From the NCBI RefSeq assembly GCF_018739885.1, contig NZ_JADOES010000005.1, positions 97,340-161,339 on the forward strand: 64,000 nt of DNA, given 5' to 3'. Under the pieces are notes generated by a model. The model had not been told where the DNA came from, searched no databases, and worked only from the letters and a program-made list of their open reading frames with translations. Source of the DNA: Leptothoe spongobia TAU-MAC 1115. GTDB taxonomy: Bacteria > Cyanobacteriota > Cyanobacteriia > Phormidesmidales > Phormidesmidaceae. Positions 8,811-17,890 of the stretch are shown one piece after another; position 1 is the first letter of the stretch; each line of letters opens with the position of its first letter. The position numbers and the translations under genes were made by a program.

Positions 8811-11206
8811 TGAGATCAATCATGCAGATATCTAGATTAATTGGAACGGCTTCCCTAGCAATTACTCTGCCATTAACAGTTGACATCATGGCAGCTCAGG
8901 CACAACAAAAGATGACGCCCTATTCCGTGATTGTCAATTCGGCTACTGATGAGGCTGTTATTCGTCCCAATGATGAGCTCACCCTTCGAGAAGCCATTGA
9001 AGTCATCAATGGAACATTGCCATTGACGGCATTGAGCGAGTCTGAACAAGCGCGAATTTCACCTACGGCTAGCAACCCATCGATTAATTTTAGTTTGGCA
9101 GGTGATACTACCATTGATTTAGTGGCTCCTCTGCCACCTATCAATGCCCCAGGTACTTTGATAGATGGCTCCAGCCAACCCGGTTATGGGCCTGTTTCCA
9201 TGAAGGATACGATGGTCACACCTGTACCCACTCCCGTAATAACGCTCACCCCCGCCAATGGAGTGGAAGTCTTGCGTGGGTTAATTGTTACTGCTGATGA
9301 GGTAACGGTCCGTGGTCTAAGCATTTATGGATTTTCTGCGAGACACCGTTCTACCGAAACAACGCCACCTGCCGATATCTTAATTACTCATCTAGCACCA
9401 CCTGTGGATGCAGGAATACCTGGTGAGTATGCCCTAAGCCTAATGTCTCTTGAAAACGCTAATTCTCTTCCTTCAGAAGGCAATGGCTTAGTGATTGTTG
9501 CGAAAATTGACGATTTATATCATGTTCGTATTTTCGACGTAAACGGGCAAATGATCCTTGACGAGGAAAACAATGAAACGATCCTTGACGAGGAAAACGA
9601 TAATTTGTCATCTGATGATTTGGCAGACCTTATTCAGGAAATAGAAACAGCGTTTAGTAGGGACTTAGTTGATAACCAAACAAAAATTAATCTCATACGA
9701 AAGATTACGTCGAGATTGGATCATACTTTGCCAGATACACCTGGGTGGCGAACCCTTCGCCCAGATGAGGATTCCGATGCCCCAGTTGGAGTTGTGGTTG
9801 AAGACAACTGGCTAGGAATGTCGCCATCGGGTCAAATGCCGACCGAGGAGCAGATGTCTGCCCTGGGCGTATTTGTCTTTAATGGACTAGATACTGTCAT
9901 CCAGCGCAATCGTATTGAGTTCCATGAGGGCAGCGGAATTATTACCGGTGCCCAGGCCATGGGCATGGAGGTTACCGAAAATAGGCTGTATGCCAATGGA
10001 ACAGCCGGGATTCCTGATGGCATTCGTCTAGATGGCAACATTGACGGCACCGAAATCTATGGCAATCTCATGTGCGGCACTGACGGCAGTGGCGTATTTA
10101 TGTTTAAGCCGGAAGGGTCGGCCCGCATCTATCAGAATGATATTCGGTTTAACGGTCGCCGATTGAGACGGGCAGCTGTCTATCTCATGGGTAGCGGTCA
10201 TGAGGTGACCGAGAATGTGATTCAACATCAACCAGGTCCAGGGGTAGCGATCGCATCCTATCCCCGCAGTGAAGGCAATATTATTCGTAACAATACCTTC
10301 GCTGCTCTCGATGGCCTCAGCGTAGACCTGGGACATAATGACAATACTGGAATTCAAGATTTCCAACGCAAAGATGGTCCTAACCCACCGCGCAACTCTT
10401 CCCAGCGGCGACGTGATACGGCCAACGGTGCGGTCAATGCACCTGAATTTGACGACTATGTCTTTCCAGTAAGCAATGGTCAGGCCACCCTGAGGGGTGT
10501 TGCCGATCCGGGTACGGCTATTGACATCTACACGGTAATTGACCGAAAAGATTACTACGGTTCGTTAAATCAGTATGTGGCCACCGTCACCGCCGATGAT
10601 ACAGGTAGCTTTAGTGCTGATGTGAATGCACCGGAAGGGACCTTATTGAGTGCGATCGCAACCGATGATGTATATGGCACCTCTGAGCCCTCAGCCATTA
10701 CCGCCATTGGTATCCTGGGAGACGGGCCCAGCTCACCCCAAATGCCCAGCTGTGAGATTGCCCAGGATCCTCCACCAGAGCCCGAACCAGAACTACCGCC
10801 AGAGCCAGTAATACTACGTATTCCCCGCAATATTCACTTTGCCCTTGACAAGTCAGACATCACTGCTAAGTCTGCCGCCATCATGGACGAGATCATTGCT
10901 GTTTTACAGGAATATCCCTTTATCACGGTTGAACTCCAGGGCCACACTGACCCTAGAGCTAGTAATGCCTATAACCAGGCCTTGGGTGAACGGCGGGCTT
11001 TGGCAGCTAGAAATTACCTGCTTCAGCAAGGTATAGCAGCTGAGCGCATGAGAATTCGCTCCTTTGGTGAAACGCAACGGGTATCTAGCGGAAGTGGACG
11101 CATTGATTATGCCCGCGATCGCCGCACCGAGTTTATCTTCACTGATACTCGCGGCCTCGACATCATCTACGAAAATCTTGAGACTGACCTACAGATCGAA
11201 CCGTAG
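8810..11206 (+). CDS. Right-handed beta-helix protein with C-terminal OmpA peptidoglycan-binding domain (operon gene 3)
   Basis: The 798-aa product has a signal peptide ending near AAQAQQ (residue 33). A long parallel beta-helix-like region (about 100-570) shows recurring N-x-I/V-x-x-N patterns such as VFNGLDTVIQRNRIEFH and IYGNLMCGTDGSG. A short Ig-like segment, then a Pro/Glu linker (EPEPELPPEP) follow. An OmpA-family domain (about 670-790) carries LQGHTDPRASNAYN and RAxAARNYL-type motifs with the Asp and Arg that bind diaminopimelate. It should tether the assembly to peptidoglycan. It contains a 27-bp internal duplication at 9553-9606. It is coupled to gene 2 by a TAATG overlap. Confidence 0.82.
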   Translation: MRSIMQISRLIGTASLAITLPLTVDIMAAQAQQKMTPYSVIVNSATDEAVIRPNDELTLREAIEVINGTLPLTALSESEQARISPTASNPSINFSLAGDTTIDLVAPLPPINAPGTLIDGSSQPGYGPVSMKDTMVTPVPTPVITLTPANGVEVLRGLIVTADEVTVRGLSIYGFSARHRSTETTPPADILITHLAPPVDAGIPGEYALSLMSLENANSLPSEGNGLVIVAKIDDLYHVRIFDVNGQMILDEENNETILDEENDNLSSDDLADLIQEIETAFSRDLVDNQTKINLIRKITSRLDHTLPDTPGWRTLRPDEDSDAPVGVVVEDNWLGMSPSGQMPTEEQMSALGVFVFNGLDTVIQRNRIEFHEGSGIITGAQAMGMEVTENRLYANGTAGIPDGIRLDGNIDGTEIYGNLMCGTDGSGVFMFKPEGSARIYQNDIRFNGRRLRRAAVYLMGSGHEVTENVIQHQPGPGVAIASYPRSEGNIIRNNTFAALDGLSVDLGHNDNTGIQDFQRKDGPNPPRNSSQRRRDTANGAVNAPEFDDYVFPVSNGQATLRGVADPGTAIDIYTVIDRKDYYGSLNQYVATVTADDTGSFSADVNAPEGTLLSAIATDDVYGTSEPSAITAIGILGDGPSSPQMPSCEIAQDPPPEPEPELPPEPVILRIPRNIHFALDKSDITAKSAAIMDEIIAVLQEYPFITVELQGHTDPRASNAYNQALGERRALAARNYLLQQGIAAERMRIRSFGETQRVSSGSGRIDYARDRRTEFIFTDTRGLDIIYENLETDLQIEP
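9553..9606. repeat. 27-bp in-frame tandem duplication
   Basis: Two adjacent 27-bp units (9553-9579 and 9580-9606) share GATCCTTGACGAGGAAAAC and nearly the same tail. They encode ILDEENNET and ILDEENDN inside an acidic insertion of the beta-helix protein. It looks like recent slippage. Confidence 0.85.
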
Positions 11207-11259
11207 ACCCCATCCGTTATCTCTCCCCAATGCCGTCACCCTTTACTAGGAATTAAGCG

Positions 11260-14200
11260 ATGAAGCGCTTGCTCAAGAAGACATTTAAAAAACAATTTGG
11301 AGCTGTTGCACCTCAGCAGCATGCTGCATCGACAACAAACTGGTGCCAACGGCAGGTCAGACAAAAGATAGCTGTCATGACCTCAGTGCTCACTGCAGCT
11401 ACTTTGAGCTTAGTGACGGGTCGCCCTGCCGAAGCACTTTCCGTTTTTCCAGTTGACCTAAGTAATTATCCAGAATTTGTTCTCAACACAGACCTGATCG
11501 TCAGCGATACATTCGGGAACGACGTCAATGTCAATTTCTCCTGGACTGGCAATACAGACAATTTCGAACAGCTAAGACCGTCTGACCGCCTCACTGGCGG
11601 ATTTTCAGTCGGCAGTATCTTGGAAATCCAGCACGACCCTGCATTATTCGCTGAGTCAGTTACTCTGAACATTAACTTTGGGGCTGAAATTGAGCAGGCC
11701 CGTCTGATTGTCATTGACGTTGACCGTGACAATGCTAATACCTGGCAAGACCAGGTAAATATAGGTGGTAGTGTTGCACCAAATACCATTACCCCAGCAA
11801 CTGTTGCCTCTCCTCCACTAGAAGTCTCACCCGAAGCAGCAGCGGGGGTTACTGGCGTAGCCTTGGGTATTGATCAACCTAACGGTGCAGTTACTTTTCC
11901 TGGACTAGCTGCCGCAAGTGACTTTACTGTAGATATTACAGGCACCGAATTTATTGGGGTCTACAATCCCAGATCGCTTGACCCCAGATTAAATGGAGCG
12001 GTATCCACAACTGAATTCACCCCTCAAGACGCTACACCTACCGGTGGAGTAGCTGTCAATCCGACCGCTCCTTTACCTAACCCTCAGGACCCCAATCCAC
12101 CGGTAGTAGGGGCTCCCCCAGAAAATGGGGTTGAGGCCCAGAACCAAAGCCCTGAAGGTACAGTCACTGCCGATTATTCAGCCGCTAACGGCCCCCTAAC
12201 TAATCTCACCTTTACCTATAGCAGTGGTCCAGCGGCAGTCCCCGACGGATTAAATCCTGCAGGCCCCGCTGGCTATATTACAAATGCTAACGATGCCAAT
12301 GGTGGTCCTGGTAATCATGGTGTGGGTCTCTACACTATTTTCCTGGTCCCTGGTAATATCGGCACCGCCAAAAGTGCTGGCACGCCTGTACAGGTAAGCG
12401 CCACTGAGTTTGATGTCACCTACACCGTTAGTGTGCAAAACTTTGGTGCCAGAACTCCCCTAACCAACATTCAGATCACTGACAATCTGGTTGATACCTT
12501 TGAAGGGACAACCGGTTTTACAGTGGTGGCACTACCCACGTTTATTTCCGGCCCAGAATCCATCACTGGACCACCGAACGCACAGAGAGTCAATAATTTA
12601 TTTAATGGCAACGGCGACGTAAATCTGCTGGATGGTACCGGTTCCCTGAACCCTGGGGAAAGGGCTGTCATTCAATACACTGTCAGGTTAGATTCTACAG
12701 CGGCAAATATCACACCGGGGAGGCCAGAGCCCTACAACAATATCGTTGTAGGTGAGGCTGATACTCCCATTGGTCTACGGATTACCGATACTTCCCAGGA
12801 CAATAGTATTCCACCAGACCCTAACCCCAGTCCTAATCCAGACCCCAACAATGATGGGGATCCACGAGAGTTTTTACCGACTCCAGTGGTCTTGCCAAAC
12901 CTAACGTTATTACCTCGCATCAACGTTTCTGAGCAGGTAGTCGGCACACCAGTTCTTAACCCAACCACCGGCCCTGCTCCCACATTTCCCAACAACACAG
13001 CTCGCGTTCTTTATCGTATCCGCGTACAAAATACCGGTAATGAGCGATTAGAGCAGGTGCAGTTAATTAACGACTTTACCGATACCTTTGACAATAGCGA
13101 TCGCGGCGGCTCCGGTCTCGATACGGGCTTTGAAATAATCTCAGTCATCCGGTCTGGCGGCAACGAAACAACGCCTATTCCCGCCAACGTTGACTACAAC
13201 GGAGGTGATACCTTTATTGGTGGGGTGAGAAATCCAGCCCAGGCGAACGAAATCCTAGCTACCAATGGGGTCCTAAATCCTGGTGAATTTGCCGAGTATG
13301 ACATCCTTGTCGATGTGGACACTAGTGGTAATGGTGAGACCTTAATTCGAGAGCTACCCGGCCCGTTTGACAACTTCACCACGGCAACGGGTGTCGGCAC
13401 TGATCCGAACACTCCATCTGGTATTACTGTCAGGGATATTTCCAACGATGCCACAGGTTTTAACAGCTTAGAAGAGGCCCTGAATCCACCGGGTGGCTCA
13501 GCCACGGGTGGTAGTACGCTTGACCCAGCTCCAGCACCCACACCGTCCGCCGACCCCGCCAATGAAAACGTGCCCACACCGGTTAGCTTAGCCCTCACGC
13601 CTGAAATTTCGGTCATTGAGCAGATTGATGATAGCCGCACGCAGGTAGGAGAAATTCCTCCTGCCGGTGGACTTCCAGCCTCCACCTTTGGCGGGAGTAA
13701 CGTTCGTTTGGTTTATCAAGTTGTGGTGCGCAACATTGGTATTGAAGATCTGCAGAACGTTCAACTTACCAATAGCTTTGTAGATACCTATGGGGTGAGC
13801 GGCGAGGGGCCAACGGATGACTTTTTCATTGTTGGTGTTGGGCAGCCGGCCCAGGGCAGTGGTGTCACCACAGTACCGGTAAATCCAAACTTTGACGGCA
13901 GTGGGGATTTACTGCTAGCAGGTGATCCTAACAATCCTGGCAGTACCTTGAATGTAGATGAGTTTGCCGTTTATGAGATTGTGGTGGATGTCAACACAGC
14001 CGGTACCAACGTAGTCCCCCGGCTGCCAGGGCCCTTCGATAACCAAACCACCACCACCGGTATTGGTATTACGTCTGGGGAAACAACCTCAGATTTCTCC
14101 AATGACATCAACCCATTCCCCAATGGTGGGACTACGCCTGATCCGACAACCAGTGACCCGAATGGCAACCTAGAGGCTAACGAGCCTGGTGAAAACACTC

Positions 14201-14778
14201 CCACTCCTGCGTTGTTAGGTGCCGATCTAACGGTGGTCAAGCGGATTACCCGTGTGATTAGGGGCGGTGTTGACCTACCCGTTGCCGGTATCGATAACTT
14301 TAATAATGAACCAGCAACTAACGATGACGATACACTGGCCAATTTGTCAGGCAACAGTCTACCGTTGGGTGTCTTTATTGGTCCTGACCAGCTACAGTCT
14401 GGAGACTTAATCGAATATACGATCTACTTCTTTAACTCTGGTGTAGCCACAGCAACCAATGTCGAGATATGTGATGAGCTACAGGTGCCAAGCGTACTGC
14501 AACCTAATAGCCTAACCCTGGCTTCTCCAACAGCACTTTCCCAGCTCGGGACTAACCTCACGTTTGCGGCAGATGGTTCGCTACTGTTCCCTCAGGCTCC
14601 CCTGGCAACCTTGGCCGAGTCTTGTCTGTCATTCCCAGGTAGCTTCCCAGCGGGGACACCAACCGGTGGGCTAGGTGTTGGTGCTGGCGGTGGTGTGATC
14701 GCTGGGGGTGCAAATCTAGGTCTCAATGTCAATACAGGTGAAGTGGGTGCCGTCCGCTTTACAGTGGCCATCCCCTAG
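11260..14778 (+). CDS. Giant exported DUF11-repeat protein (operon gene 4)
   Basis: The 1172-aa product has a long Lys/Arg-rich N-terminus, a hydrophobic segment (about 42-60) and likely cleavage near PAEALS, then an N-terminal beta domain. At least four DUF11-like repeats follow, recognised by phrases such as YTVSVQNFGARTPLTNIQI, YRIRVQNTGNERLEQVQL, YQVVVRNIGIEDLQNVQL and IEYTIYFFNSGVATATNVEI. The linkers are rich in Pro, Asp, Asn and Gly. No C-terminal sorting signal or membrane anchor is visible. It starts 53 bases after gene 3 with AGGA upstream and is the last gene before a strong terminator. It is probably a cell-surface or extracellular fibre or adhesin; the role is inferred. Confidence 0.78.
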   Translation: MKRLLKKTFKKQFGAVAPQQHAASTTNWCQRQVRQKIAVMTSVLTAATLSLVTGRPAEALSVFPVDLSNYPEFVLNTDLIVSDTFGNDVNVNFSWTGNTDNFEQLRPSDRLTGGFSVGSILEIQHDPALFAESVTLNINFGAEIEQARLIVIDVDRDNANTWQDQVNIGGSVAPNTITPATVASPPLEVSPEAAAGVTGVALGIDQPNGAVTFPGLAAASDFTVDITGTEFIGVYNPRSLDPRLNGAVSTTEFTPQDATPTGGVAVNPTAPLPNPQDPNPPVVGAPPENGVEAQNQSPEGTVTADYSAANGPLTNLTFTYSSGPAAVPDGLNPAGPAGYITNANDANGGPGNHGVGLYTIFLVPGNIGTAKSAGTPVQVSATEFDVTYTVSVQNFGARTPLTNIQITDNLVDTFEGTTGFTVVALPTFISGPESITGPPNAQRVNNLFNGNGDVNLLDGTGSLNPGERAVIQYTVRLDSTAANITPGRPEPYNNIVVGEADTPIGLRITDTSQDNSIPPDPNPSPNPDPNNDGDPREFLPTPVVLPNLTLLPRINVSEQVVGTPVLNPTTGPAPTFPNNTARVLYRIRVQNTGNERLEQVQLINDFTDTFDNSDRGGSGLDTGFEIISVIRSGGNETTPIPANVDYNGGDTFIGGVRNPAQANEILATNGVLNPGEFAEYDILVDVDTSGNGETLIRELPGPFDNFTTATGVGTDPNTPSGITVRDISNDATGFNSLEEALNPPGGSATGGSTLDPAPAPTPSADPANENVPTPVSLALTPEISVIEQIDDSRTQVGEIPPAGGLPASTFGGSNVRLVYQVVVRNIGIEDLQNVQLTNSFVDTYGVSGEGPTDDFFIVGVGQPAQGSGVTTVPVNPNFDGSGDLLLAGDPNNPGSTLNVDEFAVYEIVVDVNTAGTNVVPRLPGPFDNQTTTTGIGITSGETTSDFSNDINPFPNGGTTPDPTTSDPNGNLEANEPGENTPTPALLGADLTVVKRITRVIRGGVDLPVAGIDNFNNEPATNDDDTLANLSGNSLPLGVFIGPDQLQSGDLIEYTIYFFNSGVATATNVEICDELQVPSVLQPNSLTLASPTALSQLGTNLTFAADGSLLFPQAPLATLAESCLSFPGSFPAGTPTGGLGVGAGGGVIAGGANLGLNVNTGEVGAVRFTVAIP

Positions 14779-14830
14779 TCGCTGGTTGGTTTTGACCAAC
14801 CGGATATTGATTAGACGTTAGTAGTATTAA

Positions 14831-14861
14831 GGTGGGCTAGAGATTCTAGTCCACCTTTTTT
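14831..14861 (+). terminator. Intrinsic terminator of the envelope operon
   Basis: GGTGGGCTAG (14831-14840) and CTAGTCCACC (14846-14855) form a 10-bp stem with one G-T pair and loop AGATT. Six Ts follow (14856-14861). It lies 52 bases after the stop of the DUF11 giant gene. Confidence 0.9.
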
Positions 14862-14945
14862 ATACCAAATCCGAATTCATTAAACCCGATTCAAAATAGA
14901 CCATCCTGTAGGGGCACTCCCTTGTGGGTGACCTATGAAAGCTGT
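14862..14945 (-). repeat. Partial copy of ~108-bp interspersed repeat (inverted)
   Basis: Read on the minus strand, this segment contains ACCCACAAGGGAGTGCCCCT, then a TTTTGAATCGGGTTTAA-type block and GAATTCGGATTTGG. The same order occurs at 36625-36842 (two copies) and 46335-46443. It begins right after the terminator T-run. Confidence 0.8.
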
Positions 14946-15027
14946 GATGCAAGTCACCCAATCGCCGTAGGGAACTGTACACAATAAAACCTCAGGGGAA
15001 GATTGTGGAAGGTTGGCAGCATGATGG

Positions 15028-16074
15028 ATGGAAGCGTCGATGGATAAGCGGACGGAAAGCATAGTCATGGTGAATCCCAGTGAGCGGCCAATTTTTGTTG
15101 TTGGAATGCCCCGGTCAGGAACCACCTTGTTGACCACTATGCTCTCAGCTCATCCCCATATTGCCATTTCCCCTGAAAGTCACTTCTTAACCTATTGGAT
15201 ACCCACATATCGTCATTTAAAGGTAGAGAATACTGATGATTTCCAACAGTTTTGGCAGCTATTGAGTCAGAGTAAGCGATTCTCTTACTTTGATATAGAT
15301 GCCGATAAAACCTTAGCCACTATCCTGGCTAAGGGATCTCCTAACCCTGCAACAATCTTTGCAGGATGGCTGGAAACCTATGCCGAGCGATGTCATAAAC
15401 CTCGCTGGGGAGAGAAGACACCGCTCCATTATCAGCATTTAGAACAACTATTGACATGGTTTCCTAAAGCCCAAGTGATATGGATGTTACGAGATCCAAG
15501 GGCGGTAACAGCATCCCTGTTAAAAATGACATGGGCTAGCAACTATACGCATATTCATGCTGAACAATGGTACCGGAGTACCCAACTCTATGAACGAAAC
15601 TGGCATAGCGATCCACGGATAAAACTGTTGCGCTATGAAGATTTGGTACAACAGCCAGATCAAACCCTCGAAGGAATTTTTCAGTTTCTAGGAGAAGACT
15701 ATCCGAAAGGACTATTGGCACAACGGTCTACCCAGACTATGCCCATTGTTAATCGAGAAGGATGGGCCTTGTCTCACTTAAATCAAGCACTACAACCGGT
15801 GGAAACCACGGCTATCGATCGCTGGAAACAACAACTGAGTCCTAACCATGTCGCAATTGTGAACAGCCTGACAAATAGGCTACAACAGCGATACGGATAT
15901 ACCGATGGAGATCCCCCCTCCCTCTCCCTCCAGGCAAACGTGCTTTTAAGGTTGGAAAGGCTGCGCTGGAAGCTAGACCGCAAGCTAATGGGATGGCGCA
16001 CCAGGTTACTGGGACCATCAGCTCGAAGGGCTCAAGACATTGGCGCTGTGGCAAAAATAGAACAATATGATTAA
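15028..16074 (+). CDS. Sulfotransferase family protein
   Basis: The 348-aa protein carries the PAPS 5'-phosphosulfate-binding loop VGMPRSGTTLL at residues 25-35. A 3'-phosphate-binding segment, WMLRDPRAVTASLL, lies near residue 155. It would move sulfate from PAPS to a hydroxyl or amino group of a carbohydrate or other acceptor in the cytoplasm or at the membrane. The start at 15028 is the first ATG; MDKRTE at 15040 is an alternative. The next gene overlaps by 8 bases and is another sulfotransferase-like protein. The neighbouring glycosyltransferases suggest sulfated exopolysaccharide; acceptor unknown. Confidence 0.85.
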   Translation: MEASMDKRTESIVMVNPSERPIFVVGMPRSGTTLLTTMLSAHPHIAISPESHFLTYWIPTYRHLKVENTDDFQQFWQLLSQSKRFSYFDIDADKTLATILAKGSPNPATIFAGWLETYAERCHKPRWGEKTPLHYQHLEQLLTWFPKAQVIWMLRDPRAVTASLLKMTWASNYTHIHAEQWYRSTQLYERNWHSDPRIKLLRYEDLVQQPDQTLEGIFQFLGEDYPKGLLAQRSTQTMPIVNREGWALSHLNQALQPVETTAIDRWKQQLSPNHVAIVNSLTNRLQQRYGYTDGDPPSLSLQANVLLRLERLRWKLDRKLMGWRTRLLGPSARRAQDIGAVAKIEQYD

Positions 16075-16834
16075 CACACTACCGATTAGAAAGCCCCATT
16101 TACGCATTAGACAGACCGCCAGCTATCTGTTGCGTCGCCCCCCCATGAGTCCGATCCGGTTTATCCTGTTTGGACGAGGTCGCTCGGGTACAACTGCATT
16201 GGTAAGCCTCTTGGACGGGGTAAAGGAAATTCACTGCGATGGAGAAATTTTAAGTACACCTGTCCTATTGCCTAAGCTTTATTTGCAGAGCTGTAGTGCC
16301 AACTCTCCGACAATCGCTTACGGTTGCAAAGTTTTGAGTTATCACATTCGAGATGTGCAGCCATTGTTGCAGCGACGACGGTTTTTACACCATCTGGACA
16401 AGGCTGGTTTTAAGATCATTTACCTGCAGCGGCGGAATCTTTTCCTCCATGCCCTATCCAATATCAGGGCTCGGGTATCTGGGTACTCTCAAAAAAAGAC
16501 GGATGGTCCGACTAAAGCTAAGGTGATTCACGTCAAGCCTGAAAGCATATTGGACTGGATGCAGCGGAGTAAACGGAAGGCTGCCTATGAACTGGAGCTG
16601 CTGCAAGGTTTGGATGTCCTGGCACTGACCTACGAGGATAATATTCAAGACAGTTCGCAGCATCAACCAACGGTAGATAAGATTTGCGACTTTTTGGGCG
16701 TACCCTCCTCTCCAGTAACCAGCGCCTATCGCAAACAATCACCGGGGCGATGGCAAGATGCGATCGCAAATCACGAAGAACTCACCGAGTTTTTTGAAAA
16801 CACCCCCTACGCCCAATACCTTCAGGATAGCTAA
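16067..16834 (+). CDS. Second sulfotransferase-like protein
   Basis: The 255-aa product has the P-loop-like motif LFGRGRSGTTALVSLLDG at about residues 33-50. Later come IIYLQRRNLFLHALS (3'-phosphosulfate-binding style) and LDVLALTYEDNI, the pattern of Stf0/NodH-type sulfotransferases. It is short for the family and unlike its upstream neighbour in the acceptor region, so it is not a simple duplicate. Translational coupling through an ATGATTAA overlap indicates the two act in one pathway. Confidence 0.75.
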   Translation: MINTLPIRKPHLRIRQTASYLLRRPPMSPIRFILFGRGRSGTTALVSLLDGVKEIHCDGEILSTPVLLPKLYLQSCSANSPTIAYGCKVLSYHIRDVQPLLQRRRFLHHLDKAGFKIIYLQRRNLFLHALSNIRARVSGYSQKKTDGPTKAKVIHVKPESILDWMQRSKRKAAYELELLQGLDVLALTYEDNIQDSSQHQPTVDKICDFLGVPSSPVTSAYRKQSPGRWQDAIANHEELTEFFENTPYAQYLQDS

Positions 16835-16944
16835 ACGTTGTTGTGCCAGGGGCTTGAATCCCATCAGCCGGAACCACTGCCGGATAAGGAATTATCATAC
16901 AAAATATGGAGTTCATTCCTATACATGAAATATAAATAATCGAC

Positions 16945-17871
16945 ATGCAATCTGATTTAAGTCAGTTCACATACATCCTGGATAAAATTAACTCATCAGA
17001 TTTTTGCGAAGAGCCATTTAAGCATTTAGAAATTCCTAATTTTCTTTCAGATGAACACTTCAATGCAGTCATTACTGCTGATCAGGTGGCAATGACTGCA
17101 TTCCAAAGATCAGATGATTTGATTGACCAACTCTTAAATAAAGGATATGAGCCAATACCTTTTCCGGGTTGCACCACATCAGTGCACGATTATCTAAACT
17201 GGCTCAAAGGAAAAAATAGCCACGATAATCATGAGGTATGTGAGGGATTTGGCATCACATTCCGCCTTAAAAATCCCAAGGCCAGAATATTAATAGATCT
17301 TGATGTTTTTTTCAAATCATCTATTTTCAAGAAATTACTTGAAGAAAAATTTAACATTACAAGACCCACTAAGATTGAAACAGGCCTGCAAAAGTATCTC
17401 CAAGGGTATGAAATCAGCCCTCATCCAGATATCCGACAGAAGGCTCTTACCTACATGCTAAATGTGAATCCTTCCAGGCATTCTGAAGAACTCAATATCC
17501 ATACACACTATCTGACGTTTAAGCCACAAAAACGATTCATTTCCGAGTTCTGGCGTTACAACGAAGATTATGATAGGTGCTGGGTTCCCTGGGAATGGTG
17601 CGAGACGATCAAACGGCAATGCCTGAATAATAGCATTGTGATCTTCTCTCCTGCTTGGGACACATTGCATGCGGTAAAGCTAAACTACAACCATCTCAAA
17701 ACACAACGAACTCAATTTTATGGAAATTTTTGGTATCAAGATTCTCCCCAGCTGCAAAAACCTCAATACAGTGACTTTATGATTAAATCTAGTCCTACAC
17801 CGAGATTAACGATTAAAAAATCAAAGTTAAAGTCTTATATGAGCAAATTTATTTCACACTTTAGGAATTAA
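16945..17871 (+). CDS. 2-oxoglutarate/Fe(II) oxygenase-like protein
   Basis: The 308-aa product shows the 2OG-Fe(II) layout: an HxD pair at H160-P-D162 (YEISPHPDIRQKA), a distal His at H242 (DTLHAVK) and an Arg near 255 (RTQFYGNF) suited to bind 2-oxoglutarate. The N-terminus FKHLEIPNFLSDEHF is typical of prolyl-hydroxylase-like proteins of polysaccharide clusters. The gene is visibly more AT-rich than its neighbours, a hint of transfer. Substrate unknown; hydroxylation of a sugar, lipid or peptide are all possible. It stands between sulfotransferases and glycosyltransferases. Confidence 0.68.
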   Translation: MQSDLSQFTYILDKINSSDFCEEPFKHLEIPNFLSDEHFNAVITADQVAMTAFQRSDDLIDQLLNKGYEPIPFPGCTTSVHDYLNWLKGKNSHDNHEVCEGFGITFRLKNPKARILIDLDVFFKSSIFKKLLEEKFNITRPTKIETGLQKYLQGYEISPHPDIRQKALTYMLNVNPSRHSEELNIHTHYLTFKPQKRFISEFWRYNEDYDRCWVPWEWCETIKRQCLNNSIVIFSPAWDTLHAVKLNYNHLKTQRTQFYGNFWYQDSPQLQKPQYSDFMIKSSPTPRLTIKKSKLKSYMSKFISHFRN

Positions 17872-17890
17872 CCATGGCAGATCCATGGTC

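Noticed and set aside
13194..13685. 163-codon frame antisense to the DUF11 giant gene
   Set aside because: Shadow frame of a strongly supported gene with biased codons.
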